Positions 1 through 8,261 of a DNA stretch of 64,000 nucleotides are shown here, piece after piece. Both the position numbers and the translations under genes were made by a program. Position 1 is the stretch's first letter. Each line of letters starts with the position of its first letter. The notes below the pieces were generated by a model. It was not told the DNA's origin. It saw nothing but the letters and a program-made list of their open reading frames with translations, and searched no databases. Source of the stretch: an uncultured bacterium (GTDB lineage: Bacteria; Bacillota; Clostridia; Lachnospirales; Lachnospiraceae); contig CAJMQE010000007.1 of assembly GCA_905215405.1 (NCBI GenBank), positions 1-64,000 of the forward strand. Reading direction: 5' to 3'.

Positions 1-220
1 ATATGTTCTGAAATATCAGTAAAATCAAGGTCTATGAATTATGAAATTCTCTCAAGTAATATAAAAAATAAATATAATTGAAATTATAGAATTATAGAAA
101 TAATAGAAATAATAAAAATAATTGAAATTATGGAATTATCAGCGTCGATTATAAAAAGCATGTTGAAAAGCAAATGAATCGAGTAATTATATAATCTAAT
201 ATTAAAAATTGATCGGGCAG
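1..220. other. Gene-free AT-rich tail of an upstream unit
   Basis: No credible gene is visible. About 56-170 is low-complexity A/T sequence with imperfect repeats of AATAATAGAAAT and AATTGAAATTATAGAATT. This looks like degenerate short-repeat DNA following a gene that lies outside the window, and it leads into the terminator at 221-270. Confidence 0.6.
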
Positions 221-270
221 AAAGCTCTGTAGAAATGCGCAAATGCATTATTTCTACAGAGCTTTTTTCT
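221..270 (+). terminator. Rho-independent terminator of the upstream (off-window) gene
   Basis: A perfect 16-bp stem pairs 221-236 with 250-265 around a 13-nt loop and is followed by T-rich sequence. There is no matching A-tract on the other side, so it acts mainly on + strand transcripts entering from the left. Confidence 0.85.
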
Positions 271-355
271 GTTTAATATCCTTATCGGACAATCTATTGT
301 TAGGTAGATTTTGAGTACAAATAAGGTGGATAAGGAATAATATGGAAAAAAGTGT

Positions 356-383
356 TTTACATTTTGTCTGAAAATGCTATAAT
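356..383 (+). promoter_or_regulatory. Sigma-A promoter for the FAD oxidoreductase gene
   Basis: A -35 TTTACA (356-361), a 16-bp spacer and a consensus -10 TATAAT (378-383) preceded by the extended element TGC. Transcription would start near 390, leaving a leader of about 140 nt in which I see no recognised riboswitch. Confidence 0.7.
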
Positions 384-530
384 ACATAGTATGCAAAACT
401 ATATAACACGTCATAACGAAACACTACACGCGTTATGGATGTTTGAGATAAATGGGATTTGCTCAAGTGCTGCAACAGCAGATCTACAGATGACAGAAAT
501 AGAAAAGCGGCATAGAAATGAGGTTAAAAG

Positions 531-1793
531 ATGTCTAAGAATTTAAATGAAAGAATTTGTATTATCGGAGCTGGCCCTGCAGGACTTGCAGCAGCTATGT
601 ATCTGGAACAGAAGGGATATGACAATTATACGATCCTTGAAAAAAATGATTATGTAGGTGGTAAATGTTATTCTCCATATTATAAGGGGAAACGTTATGA
701 AATGGGTGCACTGATGGGAGCAAAATGTTACCATACAGTACAGGAAATTACTGAATACTGTAATAAAGAAGCAGATGGTCCAGTACTTGATAGAGAGTTC
801 CGTAACGCAGTAACAGGAGAAGTCGAAGATGCATTTCCAAAGGAAGAGACACCTGCGATTCTTGGAGATCTGAAAAAATTGGCAAAACTCCTCGCAACTA
901 AATATGACGGCTTTCAGGTGGTTGGACACCTTGGAACACATCCGGATATGATGGAAACATTCTCTGATTTTTGTGATATGAATGGTGTATCCAATGTAAA
1001 GAAATTATGGCTGAATCCCCTGACATCATTTGGATATGGATATATGAACTGGGTTCCTGCAGCTTATGTCTTAAAGTATCTTGATGCACAGGAATTACAG
1101 TTATTCTTAAAGAAGGAACTCTGGACATGGAAAGATGGAACACAGAGTATTTGGGAAAGACTGAGTGATAAATTAAAGAATCAGCCACGTCTTGGTACTA
1201 AAATTTCCAAAGTGGTTCGTGCTGATGGAAAGGTCTATGTTTATACAGAGTTCGGAAAAGAAGAGTATGATAAGATTATTGTAACAGCTCCACTGGATCA
1301 GATGGAAAAGTATTTTGATGTGACAGAAGAAGAACAGACACATTTTGCAAAGATCGTACATGAGGATTATAAGGTATTTGCATGTACCGTAAAGAATTAT
1401 CCTAAGATCAGTGCCTATGTACAGGAAAATATGGTCGAAAGCAAAGCGGGTCATGCAATGGTCTACTATCACAGATGGGCAAATGAACCAGAGCAGATCA
1501 TAACAGCCTATGCACTTGGAAATGAGGCACAGGGAATCGGTATTGCTGAGACAAAGAAGATGATTGAAGATGATATGAAGAAATTCGGATTTGAAATCGA
1601 TCAGATCGTATTACATAAATCATGGTACTATTTCCCACATATCAATACATTTGATTATAAATCAGGTTGGTATGATGATGTGGAAAGCTGGCAGGGAAAG
1701 AACCAGACATATTATGCCGGAGAAGTCATGAGCTTTGGTGATATGGAAAAGACAACTGCTTACTCTAAGGAACTTGTAAACAGATTTTTCTAG
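531..1793 (+). CDS. FAD-dependent oxidoreductase (amine oxidase-like)
   Basis: A 420-residue soluble flavoprotein. The N-terminus has a Rossmann dinucleotide-binding motif (GAGPAGL, residues 13-19, with the ribose-binding Glu near 36) and then a GGKCYS segment as in NAD(P)-binding amine oxidase/protoporphyrinogen oxidase-like enzymes. The C-terminus (about 390-418, YYAGEVMSFG) matches the second FAD contact of that superfamily. No signal peptide or membrane span is seen. The ATG follows a purine-rich AGGTTAAAAG. The gene has its own promoter and is probably monocistronic. The substrate cannot be told from sequence; amine, phytoene-like and polyketide-type substrates all occur in this superfamily. 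Confidence 0.8.
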   Translation: MSKNLNERICIIGAGPAGLAAAMYLEQKGYDNYTILEKNDYVGGKCYSPYYKGKRYEMGALMGAKCYHTVQEITEYCNKEADGPVLDREFRNAVTGEVEDAFPKEETPAILGDLKKLAKLLATKYDGFQVVGHLGTHPDMMETFSDFCDMNGVSNVKKLWLNPLTSFGYGYMNWVPAAYVLKYLDAQELQLFLKKELWTWKDGTQSIWERLSDKLKNQPRLGTKISKVVRADGKVYVYTEFGKEEYDKIIVTAPLDQMEKYFDVTEEEQTHFAKIVHEDYKVFACTVKNYPKISAYVQENMVESKAGHAMVYYHRWANEPEQIITAYALGNEAQGIGIAETKKMIEDDMKKFGFEIDQIVLHKSWYYFPHINTFDYKSGWYDDVESWQGKNQTYYAGEVMSFGDMEKTTAYSKELVNRFF

Positions 1794-1868
1794 GAGTAAC
1801 GGATAATTTGGCCGGAAACGCAGAAACTAGAATTTAAATTAGACTAGATTCAATATCATAAATAAAAG

Positions 1869-1957
1869 AAAGAGATACAGTGAATGGAATGGCTCGTTTT
1901 GCCATCAGACAAAAAGGTCTGAGCAGCGGGAGATTTTAGAAAGCTGTGTCTCTTTTT
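1869..1957 (+). terminator. Branched terminator-like RNA structure
   Basis: A 10-12 bp outer helix (1869-1880 with 1944-1955, one G-U pair) closes over two small hairpins, ATGGC/GCCAT (1889-1893/1901-1905) and CAGAC/GTCTG (1906-1910/1917-1921). The outer helix runs into seven or more T. It works as an intrinsic terminator for the oxidoreductase gene, but enclosed hairpins are unusual for one. Confidence 0.65.
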
Positions 1958-1973
1958 TTGTTGGGCATTTACT

Positions 1974-2127
1974 ATGTCACAGTGCCGATGTCACAGCTCC
2001 GATGTTGCAGAGTCTATGTCACAGCGAGTATGTCACAGCGAATATGTTACAGTGCCGATGTTGCAGAGTCCATGTTACAGCTGGTATGTTACAGCAAGTA
2101 TGTCACAACGTCTATGTCATAGCGTAT
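1974..2127. repeat. 14-bp tandem repeat, 11 copies
   Basis: Eleven consecutive units with an exact 14-bp period, each starting ATGTYRYAR followed by five variable bases (copies start at 1974, 1988, 2002 and so on to 2114). The core is strongly kept and the last five bases vary. Fourteen is not a multiple of three, so the open frame across it is a by-product of the repeat having no stop. Function unknown. Confidence 0.9.
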
Positions 2128-2346
2128 TGCATATTTATGGCATGATACACAGGTTCGTGCAAGGCTCGGTTGAGGATGTTCAGAGATAAATGTGGAGATA
2201 TGTATTTAATTTGAACATTATTTATTTATATCATACAAAAAATGATAAGGATAATAGCGAAAATAGTAAAAAAGTAACAATTTTAGGTTCCCAAAAGTCT
2301 CAAAATGTGGTAGTATAGTACTAATAATTTATAGGAGGAGATTGTG

Positions 2347-3759
2347 ATGTTTGCAAGGAAGAACGACAGAAAGACAGTAAGCCAGAATGGAGACACAACA
2401 TTATTGCTGGAGGCTTTAGACAATATCATTGCAGGCAACTTTGAAGGTGCTGATGCGACAGTATTTACTGATCCGGCTATTGGGGAGAGAGTGAACAAAG
2501 TAATCGAAGCATTTAAAAAGAATAATAATAATTTTGTTATGCGCCTAAATGAGGCTATGATGGCAATCGGAGACAATTCATATTCAAAGAGAATGCTGGA
2601 TCAGGTAGAACTGCAGACCACGGCAATTCATGATATGGAAGCATCAGGCAACAATCTGGAGACATCGATAGACCATATTTCACAGTCTGTGGCGCAGATC
2701 AAAGACAAATCACATGAAGTGATTAACTCCGCTGCACATAGTGAGGAGAGTATGAAAGAAAGTATACAGGTAGTCAATACTTCCTCAGAAGAGATCAATA
2801 AGATCAATGAGCAGTTCAAGACATTTCAGGAAAAAATCAACAAAATCAGTGAAATTATAGATATGGTAAAGAAGATAGCAAATCAGAGTAATCTTTTGGC
2901 ACTGAATGCTTCAATTGAAGCAGCAAGAGCTGGTGAAGCAGGAAAAGGATTTGCAGTTGTTGCAGATCAGGTCAGAGAACTGTCGAGCAATACATCAGAA
3001 TCCGCTGAAGACATTGTAAAAAATGTAACCGAACTGCAGGAGAGTATTGCATCACTTGCACAGGCAATGGATGAGACGACCAGAAAACTTACTAATGGAA
3101 ATCAGAAGGTAGAACAGTCCGTTACAGATATTCAGACAATGAATGAACAGATGAATGTAATTACGCAGGAAATTGATAGTATTTATGGAGCTGTAGATAC
3201 ACAGTCCCATGTAACCAAAGATCTGGGAGATCAGATTTCAAGAATATCAGAAAGTTATGAAGAACTGTCAAGAGACTGCATGAGTACAGGAAGTCATGTA
3301 TTTAAGATCGGCAGATATATTGATACAACAAGAAATGATGTTGTAAAAGGATTCTCAGCATTACCAACGGTCGACCTTTTGAAGACATTCATTGCAGATC
3401 ACTTTACACTGACTTGGAGAGTCTACAATCATGCAGTAGGATTTGAACAGCTCAGGGTAGAACAGCTGAATAATCCAGATGGTTGCAAACTTGGTAAATG
3501 GATGCTGGCACACAGAGAGGAAAGCTTTGTTTCTTCAGGAGCATTTCATGATATGGATACCTATCACAGAGAGATACATAAATGTGCAGTCGATTCCTGG
3601 AATGCAAAGAAGAATGGAGATATGGATAAAGCACTTAGCTGCTTTAATGCCACACTTGATGCATTTAACAAGTTCGAGAAGGCTGTTAAGCAGCTGATGA
3701 CTGTTGTAAAAAATACCGGTGATACAGAAGAAACTGTAATCAAACATTACGAAGGATAA
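2347..3759 (+). CDS. Cytosolic methyl-accepting chemotaxis protein with C-terminal CZB domain
   Basis: A 470-residue chemoreceptor with no membrane segment, so it signals from the cytoplasm. A long coiled coil (about 60-335) contains the conserved hairpin tip (IANQSNLLALNASIEAARAG, near 177-196) that contacts CheA/CheW. Residues about 343-430 form a chemoreceptor zinc-binding domain: His in ADHF, Cys in GCKLGKWM and the paired His in YHREIH keep the spacing of the zinc ligands in E. coli DgcZ. CZB domains sense zinc or oxidants such as hypochlorous acid. The ATG at 2347 is preferred over the GTG at 2344 because AGGAGGAG ends at 2340, the right distance for the ATG. No other chemotaxis gene is adjacent. 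Confidence 0.92.
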   Translation: MFARKNDRKTVSQNGDTTLLLEALDNIIAGNFEGADATVFTDPAIGERVNKVIEAFKKNNNNFVMRLNEAMMAIGDNSYSKRMLDQVELQTTAIHDMEASGNNLETSIDHISQSVAQIKDKSHEVINSAAHSEESMKESIQVVNTSSEEINKINEQFKTFQEKINKISEIIDMVKKIANQSNLLALNASIEAARAGEAGKGFAVVADQVRELSSNTSESAEDIVKNVTELQESIASLAQAMDETTRKLTNGNQKVEQSVTDIQTMNEQMNVITQEIDSIYGAVDTQSHVTKDLGDQISRISESYEELSRDCMSTGSHVFKIGRYIDTTRNDVVKGFSALPTVDLLKTFIADHFTLTWRVYNHAVGFEQLRVEQLNNPDGCKLGKWMLAHREESFVSSGAFHDMDTYHREIHKCAVDSWNAKKNGDMDKALSCFNATLDAFNKFEKAVKQLMTVVKNTGDTEETVIKHYEG

Positions 3760-3837
3760 TGGGTTTGTGGAGGATTCTTTTGTCCAGGCAGTATTCCACG
3801 TTTAAATCAGATGAAAAGATGACATAATATCAAATAA

Positions 3838-3869
3838 GCAAAAAGAGTTCGCTTGCGGACTCTTTTTGC
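3838..3869 (+). terminator. Terminator of the chemoreceptor gene
   Basis: A strong hairpin pairs GCAAAAAGAGT with ACTCTTTTTGC and extends to a CTTG tetraloop. The A-tract and T-tract on the two arms make it potentially bidirectional. Confidence 0.9.
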
Positions 3870-4058
3870 GTCTGTACAATTTCTACAGTAAATTGATAAG
3901 TTCTGACAGTATTTATCACTAAAACAATGCAATAGATGTATAGAAAATTGATATAATAAATGGTGTTACATATGTTATACTTACTATTAGAAAAGTAGAT
4001 ATGCCACAGCAGAGGTTATAGAAAAAGCATTATAAAATGTTTTGAAATGGAGGAAATT

Positions 4059-5708
4059 ATGTCAAAAAATAAACAGCCAGTTCTAGTAATTGGACACAAG
4101 AACCCGGATACAGATTCAATCTGTTCTGCGATCTCTTATGCAAATCTGAAGGCTAAGATCAGCAATGAAGAATATAAGCCATGCAGAGCAGGTCATCTCA
4201 ATGAGGAGACACAGTTCGTGCTGAATTATTTTGGTGTAGAAGCACCAGAACATGTAAAGGATGTCAGAACTCAGGTCAGTGATATTGAAATTCGTGAGAC
4301 CGAAGGGGTATCCAGAAGCATATCACTGAAGACTGCATGGACAATCATGAAGGAAGCAAATGTTGTTACACTTCCAATCACAGTTGGGAATAAGCTTGAG
4401 GGGCTGATTACAATTGGTGATATTACAAAATCCTATATGGAAGTCTATGATAGCAGCATTTTGTCAACTGCACATACAAAATATCAGAATATCGTGGCAA
4501 CACTTGAGGGAGAAATGATCGTCGGAAATCCGGCAGAATATTTTACAGAAGGAAAGGTCCTGATTGCAGCAGCAAATCCGGATATGATGGAAAATTACAT
4601 TTCTGATGGAGATCTTGTAATTCTTGGTAACCGTTATGAATCCCAGCTCTGTGCCATCGAAATGAATGCAAGCTGTATTATTGTCTGCGAAGGATCCAGC
4701 GTATCCATGACAATCAAAAAAATTGCGGCGGAGAAGAACTGCAGAATTATCAGCACACCATTTGATACGTATACAGTGGCTCGTCTGATCAACCAGAGTA
4801 TGCCAATCAGTTATTTTATGAAGCGTGAAAATCTGATTACATTCTACACGGACGATTATATTGATAATATTCTCGATGTCATGGCCAAAAAGAGACACCG
4901 TGATTTCCCAATTCTTGATAATAATCAGAATTATGTCGGAATGATTTCCCGTAGAAATCTGCTCGGTGCAGGTAAAAAGAAACTGATTCTGGTCGATCAT
5001 AATGAAAAGTCCCAGGCAGTGGCTGGAATGGATGAAGCAGAGATTTTGGAAATTATCGATCATCACAGACTTGGAACAGTCGAAACAATTGCACCAGTAT
5101 ACTTTAGAAATCAGCCACTTGGTTGTACAGCAACGATCGTATATCAGATGTATCAGGAAAATAACGTAGAAATCGATCAAAAGATCGCGGGACTGCTGTG
5201 CTCTGCAATTCTGTCCGATACACTGATGTTCCGTTCTCCTACCTGTACACCATTTGACAGAGAAGTTGCTGAAAAACTTGCCAAGATCGCAGGAATCGTT
5301 CCACAGAATTATGCGATGGACATGTTCCGTGCAGGTAGTAATCTTGCTGCTAAGACAGAAAAAGAAATCTTCTATCAGGATTTCAAACGTTTTACAGTAA
5401 ATGATACAGCATTTGGTATCGGCCAGATCAATTCAATGGATCACGATGAGTTGGAAGAACTGAAAGCAAGAATTGTTCCATATATGGAAGATACAATCAG
5501 TGGTTCTGGTCTTGATATGGTATTCTTTATGCTGACAGATATCATGAATGAGTCATCAGAATTATTATTCTGTGGAGATAATGCAGTGAATTTAATTGAA
5601 AATGTTTATAATATTAAGAGCGAAAAAAATTCAGTAAATCTTGCAGGCGTGGTATCCAGAAAGAAACAGGTACTTCCAGCTATCATGGAGGCTTTGCAAC
5701 AGGAGTAG
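4059..5708 (+). CDS. ppaC: Manganese-dependent inorganic pyrophosphatase, CBS-DRTGG type
   Basis: A family II (DHH) pyrophosphatase of 549 residues, much longer than the roughly 310 of the simple enzyme because a regulatory insert splits the DHH domain. Catalytic metal ligands are visible in GHKNPDTDS (residues 11-19), LVDHNE and IIDHH (near 334-336), followed by a DHHA2 domain (about 420-545). The insert reads CBS (about 70-126), DRTGG (about 131-241), CBS (about 246-301). Enzymes of this build hydrolyse PPi and are inhibited by AMP/ADP and activated by diadenosine polyphosphates. The start is the ATG at 4059: GGAGG overlaps an upstream in-frame ATG at 4047 and is correctly spaced for 4059. 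Confidence 0.93.
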   Translation: MSKNKQPVLVIGHKNPDTDSICSAISYANLKAKISNEEYKPCRAGHLNEETQFVLNYFGVEAPEHVKDVRTQVSDIEIRETEGVSRSISLKTAWTIMKEANVVTLPITVGNKLEGLITIGDITKSYMEVYDSSILSTAHTKYQNIVATLEGEMIVGNPAEYFTEGKVLIAAANPDMMENYISDGDLVILGNRYESQLCAIEMNASCIIVCEGSSVSMTIKKIAAEKNCRIISTPFDTYTVARLINQSMPISYFMKRENLITFYTDDYIDNILDVMAKKRHRDFPILDNNQNYVGMISRRNLLGAGKKKLILVDHNEKSQAVAGMDEAEILEIIDHHRLGTVETIAPVYFRNQPLGCTATIVYQMYQENNVEIDQKIAGLLCSAILSDTLMFRSPTCTPFDREVAEKLAKIAGIVPQNYAMDMFRAGSNLAAKTEKEIFYQDFKRFTVNDTAFGIGQINSMDHDELEELKARIVPYMEDTISGSGLDMVFFMLTDIMNESSELLFCGDNAVNLIENVYNIKSEKNSVNLAGVVSRKKQVLPAIMEALQQE

Positions 5709-5789
5709 ATTTGATATATAATAGACTGGTGTGATTTTTGAGATCACGAATAAGCTTACAGTCTCATTAGATGACAGGAAGGAAAAACA

Positions 5790-6662
5790 ATGAAGAAATT
5801 AAGAAGTGATGATCTGTGCTGGTGTGGAAGTGGTAAGAAATATCAGGACTGTCATGAAGCAATCGAAAAGAAAATTTCATTATATAAGAAAACAAAACAT
5901 AAGGTCCCATCTAGAAATATTTTAAAAACTCCTGAACAGATCGAAGGAATGCGTAAGAGCAGTAGAGTCAATATAGCAGTGTTGGATTATGTTGCAGAAA
6001 ATATCAAAGCTGGAATGACAACAGAGGATATTGATAAGCTCGTATATGATAAGACAAAGGAAATGGGCGGTATTCCAGCACCTTTGAACTATGAAGGATT
6101 TCCTAAGAGTGTTTGTACATCAATCAACGAACAGGTGTGCCATGGCATTCCTTCAAAAAATGTACAGCTGATCGATGGAGATATCATTAATGTAGATGTT
6201 TCAACAATTTTAGATGGATATTTTTCTGATTCATCCAGAATGTTCTGCATCGGCAATGTTTCACCGGAAAAGAAGAAACTTGTTGAAGTTGCACATGAAT
6301 GTGTAAAGCTTGGACTGGAACAGGTAAAACCATGGGGATTCCTTGGAGATATCGGTCAGGCTGTCAATGATCATGCAAAAGCAAATGGTTATACAGTTGT
6401 TAGAGAAGTTGGCGGACATGGAATCGGACTTGAATTTCATGAAGATCCATTTGTCAGCTATGTAACGAAAAAGAACACAGGCATGCTTTTAGTACCTGGT
6501 ATGGTATTTACAATTGAACCTATGATCAATATGGGTGAAGCAGATATCTATGTTGATGATCAGAACGGATGGACTATTTATACAGATGATGAAATGCCAT
6601 CTGCACAGTGGGAAATCATGGTTCTTGTAACCAATGAAGGTTATGAAGTGCTTGCTTACTAG
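5790..6662 (+). CDS. map: Type I methionine aminopeptidase with N-terminal SEC-C zinc motif
   Basis: Removes the initiator methionine from new proteins. The 290-residue protein starts with a SEC-C zinc motif (CWCGSGKKYQDCH, residues 10-22), which can bind zinc and may help docking at the ribosome. The pita-bread catalytic domain follows, with the family metal ligands in NVDVSTILDGYFSD (two Asp), GGHGIGLEFHEDP (His), FTIEPMI (Glu) and the C-terminal QWEIMVLV (Glu). The ATG follows GGAAGGAAAAACA. The map gene here is not in the secY/adk cluster, so a second copy elsewhere in the genome is plausible. Confidence 0.95.
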   Translation: MKKLRSDDLCWCGSGKKYQDCHEAIEKKISLYKKTKHKVPSRNILKTPEQIEGMRKSSRVNIAVLDYVAENIKAGMTTEDIDKLVYDKTKEMGGIPAPLNYEGFPKSVCTSINEQVCHGIPSKNVQLIDGDIINVDVSTILDGYFSDSSRMFCIGNVSPEKKKLVEVAHECVKLGLEQVKPWGFLGDIGQAVNDHAKANGYTVVREVGGHGIGLEFHEDPFVSYVTKKNTGMLLVPGMVFTIEPMINMGEADIYVDDQNGWTIYTDDEMPSAQWEIMVLVTNEGYEVLAY

Positions 6663-6681
6663 AAAGTGAGGATGATACCAG

Positions 6682-6912
6682 ATGAGACAGATGGATTTTA
6701 CGATGAGCAGACCCAACCTGGTCAAGGTCGGAGATAAAGTCATGATTACGGAAGGCAAACTGCCCAGCAGTTATTATTATACAATTGAACCGGCAGTAGC
6801 GATGTCTGGTAATTATACGACGACAGAGCGACTGAAATCCAGAGAAGGCATTGTCGTAGATGTTGGTGAAACACCGAGAGGATTCTTCGTCAGAGCAGAA
6901 TTTGACGAGTAG
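6682..6912 (+). CDS. Small conserved-looking protein of unknown function
   Basis: A 76-residue protein that I do not recognise. It starts 20 bp after map and is probably co-transcribed with it. It is soluble, mixed beta-rich and fairly polar, with TIEPAVAMSGNYTTTERLKS in the middle and a C-terminal GIVVDVGETPRGFFVRAEFDE-like end that reads like a small beta-barrel. GAGG at 6668-6671 sits about ten bases before the ATG; an in-frame ATG at 6691 is an alternative. The codon pattern matches the neighbours, which supports a real gene. Confidence 0.7.
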   Translation: MRQMDFTMSRPNLVKVGDKVMITEGKLPSSYYYTIEPAVAMSGNYTTTERLKSREGIVVDVGETPRGFFVRAEFDE

Positions 6913-7005
6913 TATACTTGCCTATTTTCAGGATTTTGCAGTCTTACAATATATGCTTATTGATAAGCGACAATTGTATCACTGGTGTGCGTAGGAGGAA
7001 AAGTC

Positions 7006-7887
7006 ATGATAAATGAAATCGCACCCCACAAATTTGACAATACTATGTTGTTTGATCTGGTTCCCCAAGAAGAGGATCGAATTGTCATATTCAGCGGGGA
7101 TAAAGTATTTTTAGTCAGGGAGATGAATGGTAGTGTATCATTTCCAACGGACAGACAGCTGAAGGAAGCTGTTAAGCAACAGGTGATTCCACAGGATGCA
7201 ATGGGGGAACAAGATGCGGATTATCTGTTCTCCATTGATGCAGTAAAATATTTTGCATACAGGGGAATTCCGTTAGAAAGCATTCATCCATCTGATTCAT
7301 TTGTACTGGAATCTTTTCAGATCTACCGGGATCTGCAACCTGAATATCAGGCATTTGCGATGATCACTGCAAAACAGATCTGTCGATGGATGGACAGAAA
7401 TACATATTGTGGTTGCTGTGGACAGAAGAGAAGAAAAAGTACAACTGAACGTGCACTGGTATGTGATCATTGTAAGGATACAGCTTATCCGACGATTGCA
7501 CCAGCGGTTACAGTTGCCATTACCAATGGAGATAAACTGCTTCTGGCAAGAAATGCTTATGGAATCTTCCGTAAATTCGCATTAGTTGCAGGCTTTGTGG
7601 AAATTGGTGAGAGCTTTGAAGACACGGTTCGCAGGGAAGTCATGGAAGAGGTCGGACTCAAAGTTAAAAATATCCGTTATTATAAGAGCCAGCCATGGGG
7701 TTCATCGGATAATGTCATGATCGGATTTTTTGTGGATCTGGATGGAGATGATCAGGTCACGCTGCAGGAAGAAGAAATTGCAGAAGCGAGATGGTTTACC
7801 CGTGAGGAACTGGATAAGGATATTTCCCAGATCAGTTTATCCTATGAAATGATCGAACGGTTCCGTACTGGAGAGTATCCAAGATAG
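7006..7887 (+). CDS. nudC: NADH pyrophosphatase NudC (Nudix hydrolase)
   Basis: Hydrolyses NAD(H) to NMN(H) and AMP and, in studied homologues, removes NAD caps from RNA. In its 293 residues I see an N-terminal NudC domain, a zinc ribbon with Cys pairs (CGCC and CDHC) and a full Nudix box (GFVEIGESFEDTVRREVMEE). The SQPWGSSDN segment that marks NudC among Nudix enzymes follows. The ATG at 7006 is chosen over an in-frame GTG at 6985 because AGGAGG at 6993-6998 is ideally spaced for it and lies after the GTG. Confidence 0.94.
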   Translation: MINEIAPHKFDNTMLFDLVPQEEDRIVIFSGDKVFLVREMNGSVSFPTDRQLKEAVKQQVIPQDAMGEQDADYLFSIDAVKYFAYRGIPLESIHPSDSFVLESFQIYRDLQPEYQAFAMITAKQICRWMDRNTYCGCCGQKRRKSTTERALVCDHCKDTAYPTIAPAVTVAITNGDKLLLARNAYGIFRKFALVAGFVEIGESFEDTVRREVMEEVGLKVKNIRYYKSQPWGSSDNVMIGFFVDLDGDDQVTLQEEEIAEARWFTREELDKDISQISLSYEMIERFRTGEYPR

Positions 7888-7901
7888 GGCAATCAATATT
7901 C

Positions 7902-8073
7902 AGGAGCTGGTGTGAGATATAGAAAGCTGGTAAGAGATCAAAAAAATGGTATGGTATTGAAAATCTGGTAAGAACTCCAGAAACCGGTATCAAATTCAGA
8001 AGCTGATAATAGCTCCACAAATTGATAATAGCTCCAGAAACTGAAATGATATTAAAAGCTGGTATAACAGAAA
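7902..8073. repeat. Degenerate 19-bp tandem repeat, about 9 copies
   Basis: Units of 19 bp (one of 20) with rough consensus AGAARCTGGTAATAGCTCC. Clear copies begin at 7921, 7960, 7979, 7998, 8017 and 8036. The array begins soon after the nudC stop and runs into the terminator at 8072. Copies have diverged substantially, so it is older than the 33-bp array near 31 kb. Confidence 0.75.
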
Positions 8074-8150
8074 AGCCTGTTGCATCACTGTTGGCACAAA
8101 TTAGATTTTACAATCTGATTTTTACGAACTTTTGATGCAGCAGGCTTTTT
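8072..8150. terminator. Long bidirectional terminator between nudC and the MocR gene
   Basis: A 16-bp outer stem (8072-8087 with 8133-8148, one G-U pair) encloses a small hairpin (AGATT/AATCT, 8103-8107/8112-8116). T-runs follow on + and A-runs precede, so both converging genes can use it. The right arm shares AGGCTTTTT with the adjoining 35-bp repeats. Confidence 0.8.
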
Positions 8151-8261
8151 GTGGTTTTACGGAAGCAATGGCTTTCAGGCTTTTTGCAGTTTTACGGAAG
8201 CAACGAATTCCAGGTTCTATATAATTTTACGGAAGCAATGGCTTCCAGGCTTTTTGCAGCT
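8141..8261. repeat. 35-bp tandem repeat that includes the 3' end and stop of the MocR gene
   Basis: Three complete 35-bp units (starting 8141, 8176, 8211) and a partial fourth at 8246, each starting CAGGYT and containing TTTTACGGAAGCAA. On the minus strand, the last codons and TAA of the MocR gene (CTT CCG TAA, 8227-8235) fall in one unit, and the rest repeat that gene end downstream. Confidence 0.85.

Larger units (their letters stand above)
1794..2346. other. Long intergenic region with terminator and repeat array
   Basis: The stretch between the oxidoreductase and chemoreceptor genes holds the branched terminator and the 14-bp tandem array. The rest (2128-2330) is AT-rich. A possible -10 (TATAGT near 2314) precedes the chemoreceptor, but no -35 fits well, so I do not call a promoter. 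Confidence 0.6.
7888..8226. other. Convergent intergenic region filled with repeats
   Basis: The space between nudC and the minus-strand MocR gene holds the 19-bp array, a long terminator and most of a 35-bp array. No further gene is supported. Confidence 0.7.

Noticed and set aside
352..546. Open + frame of 64 codons before the oxidoreductase gene
   Set aside because: It overlaps the predicted promoter, has no ribosome site and runs into the oxidoreductase start in another frame.
1974..2127. CRISPR array
   Set aside because: Units are 14 bp with no spacers of constant length, and no cas genes are present. The same holds for the 33-bp and 35-bp arrays.
1974..2189. 71-codon frame across the 14-bp array as a Cys/Ser-rich protein
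   Set aside because: The frame is open only because the repeat lacks stops. The 14-bp period shifts frame each copy and there is no ribosome site.
4464..5180. 238-codon minus-strand frame inside the pyrophosphatase gene
   Set aside because: It is the antisense shadow of a highly conserved gene and is rich in Cys, His and Ile as such shadows are.
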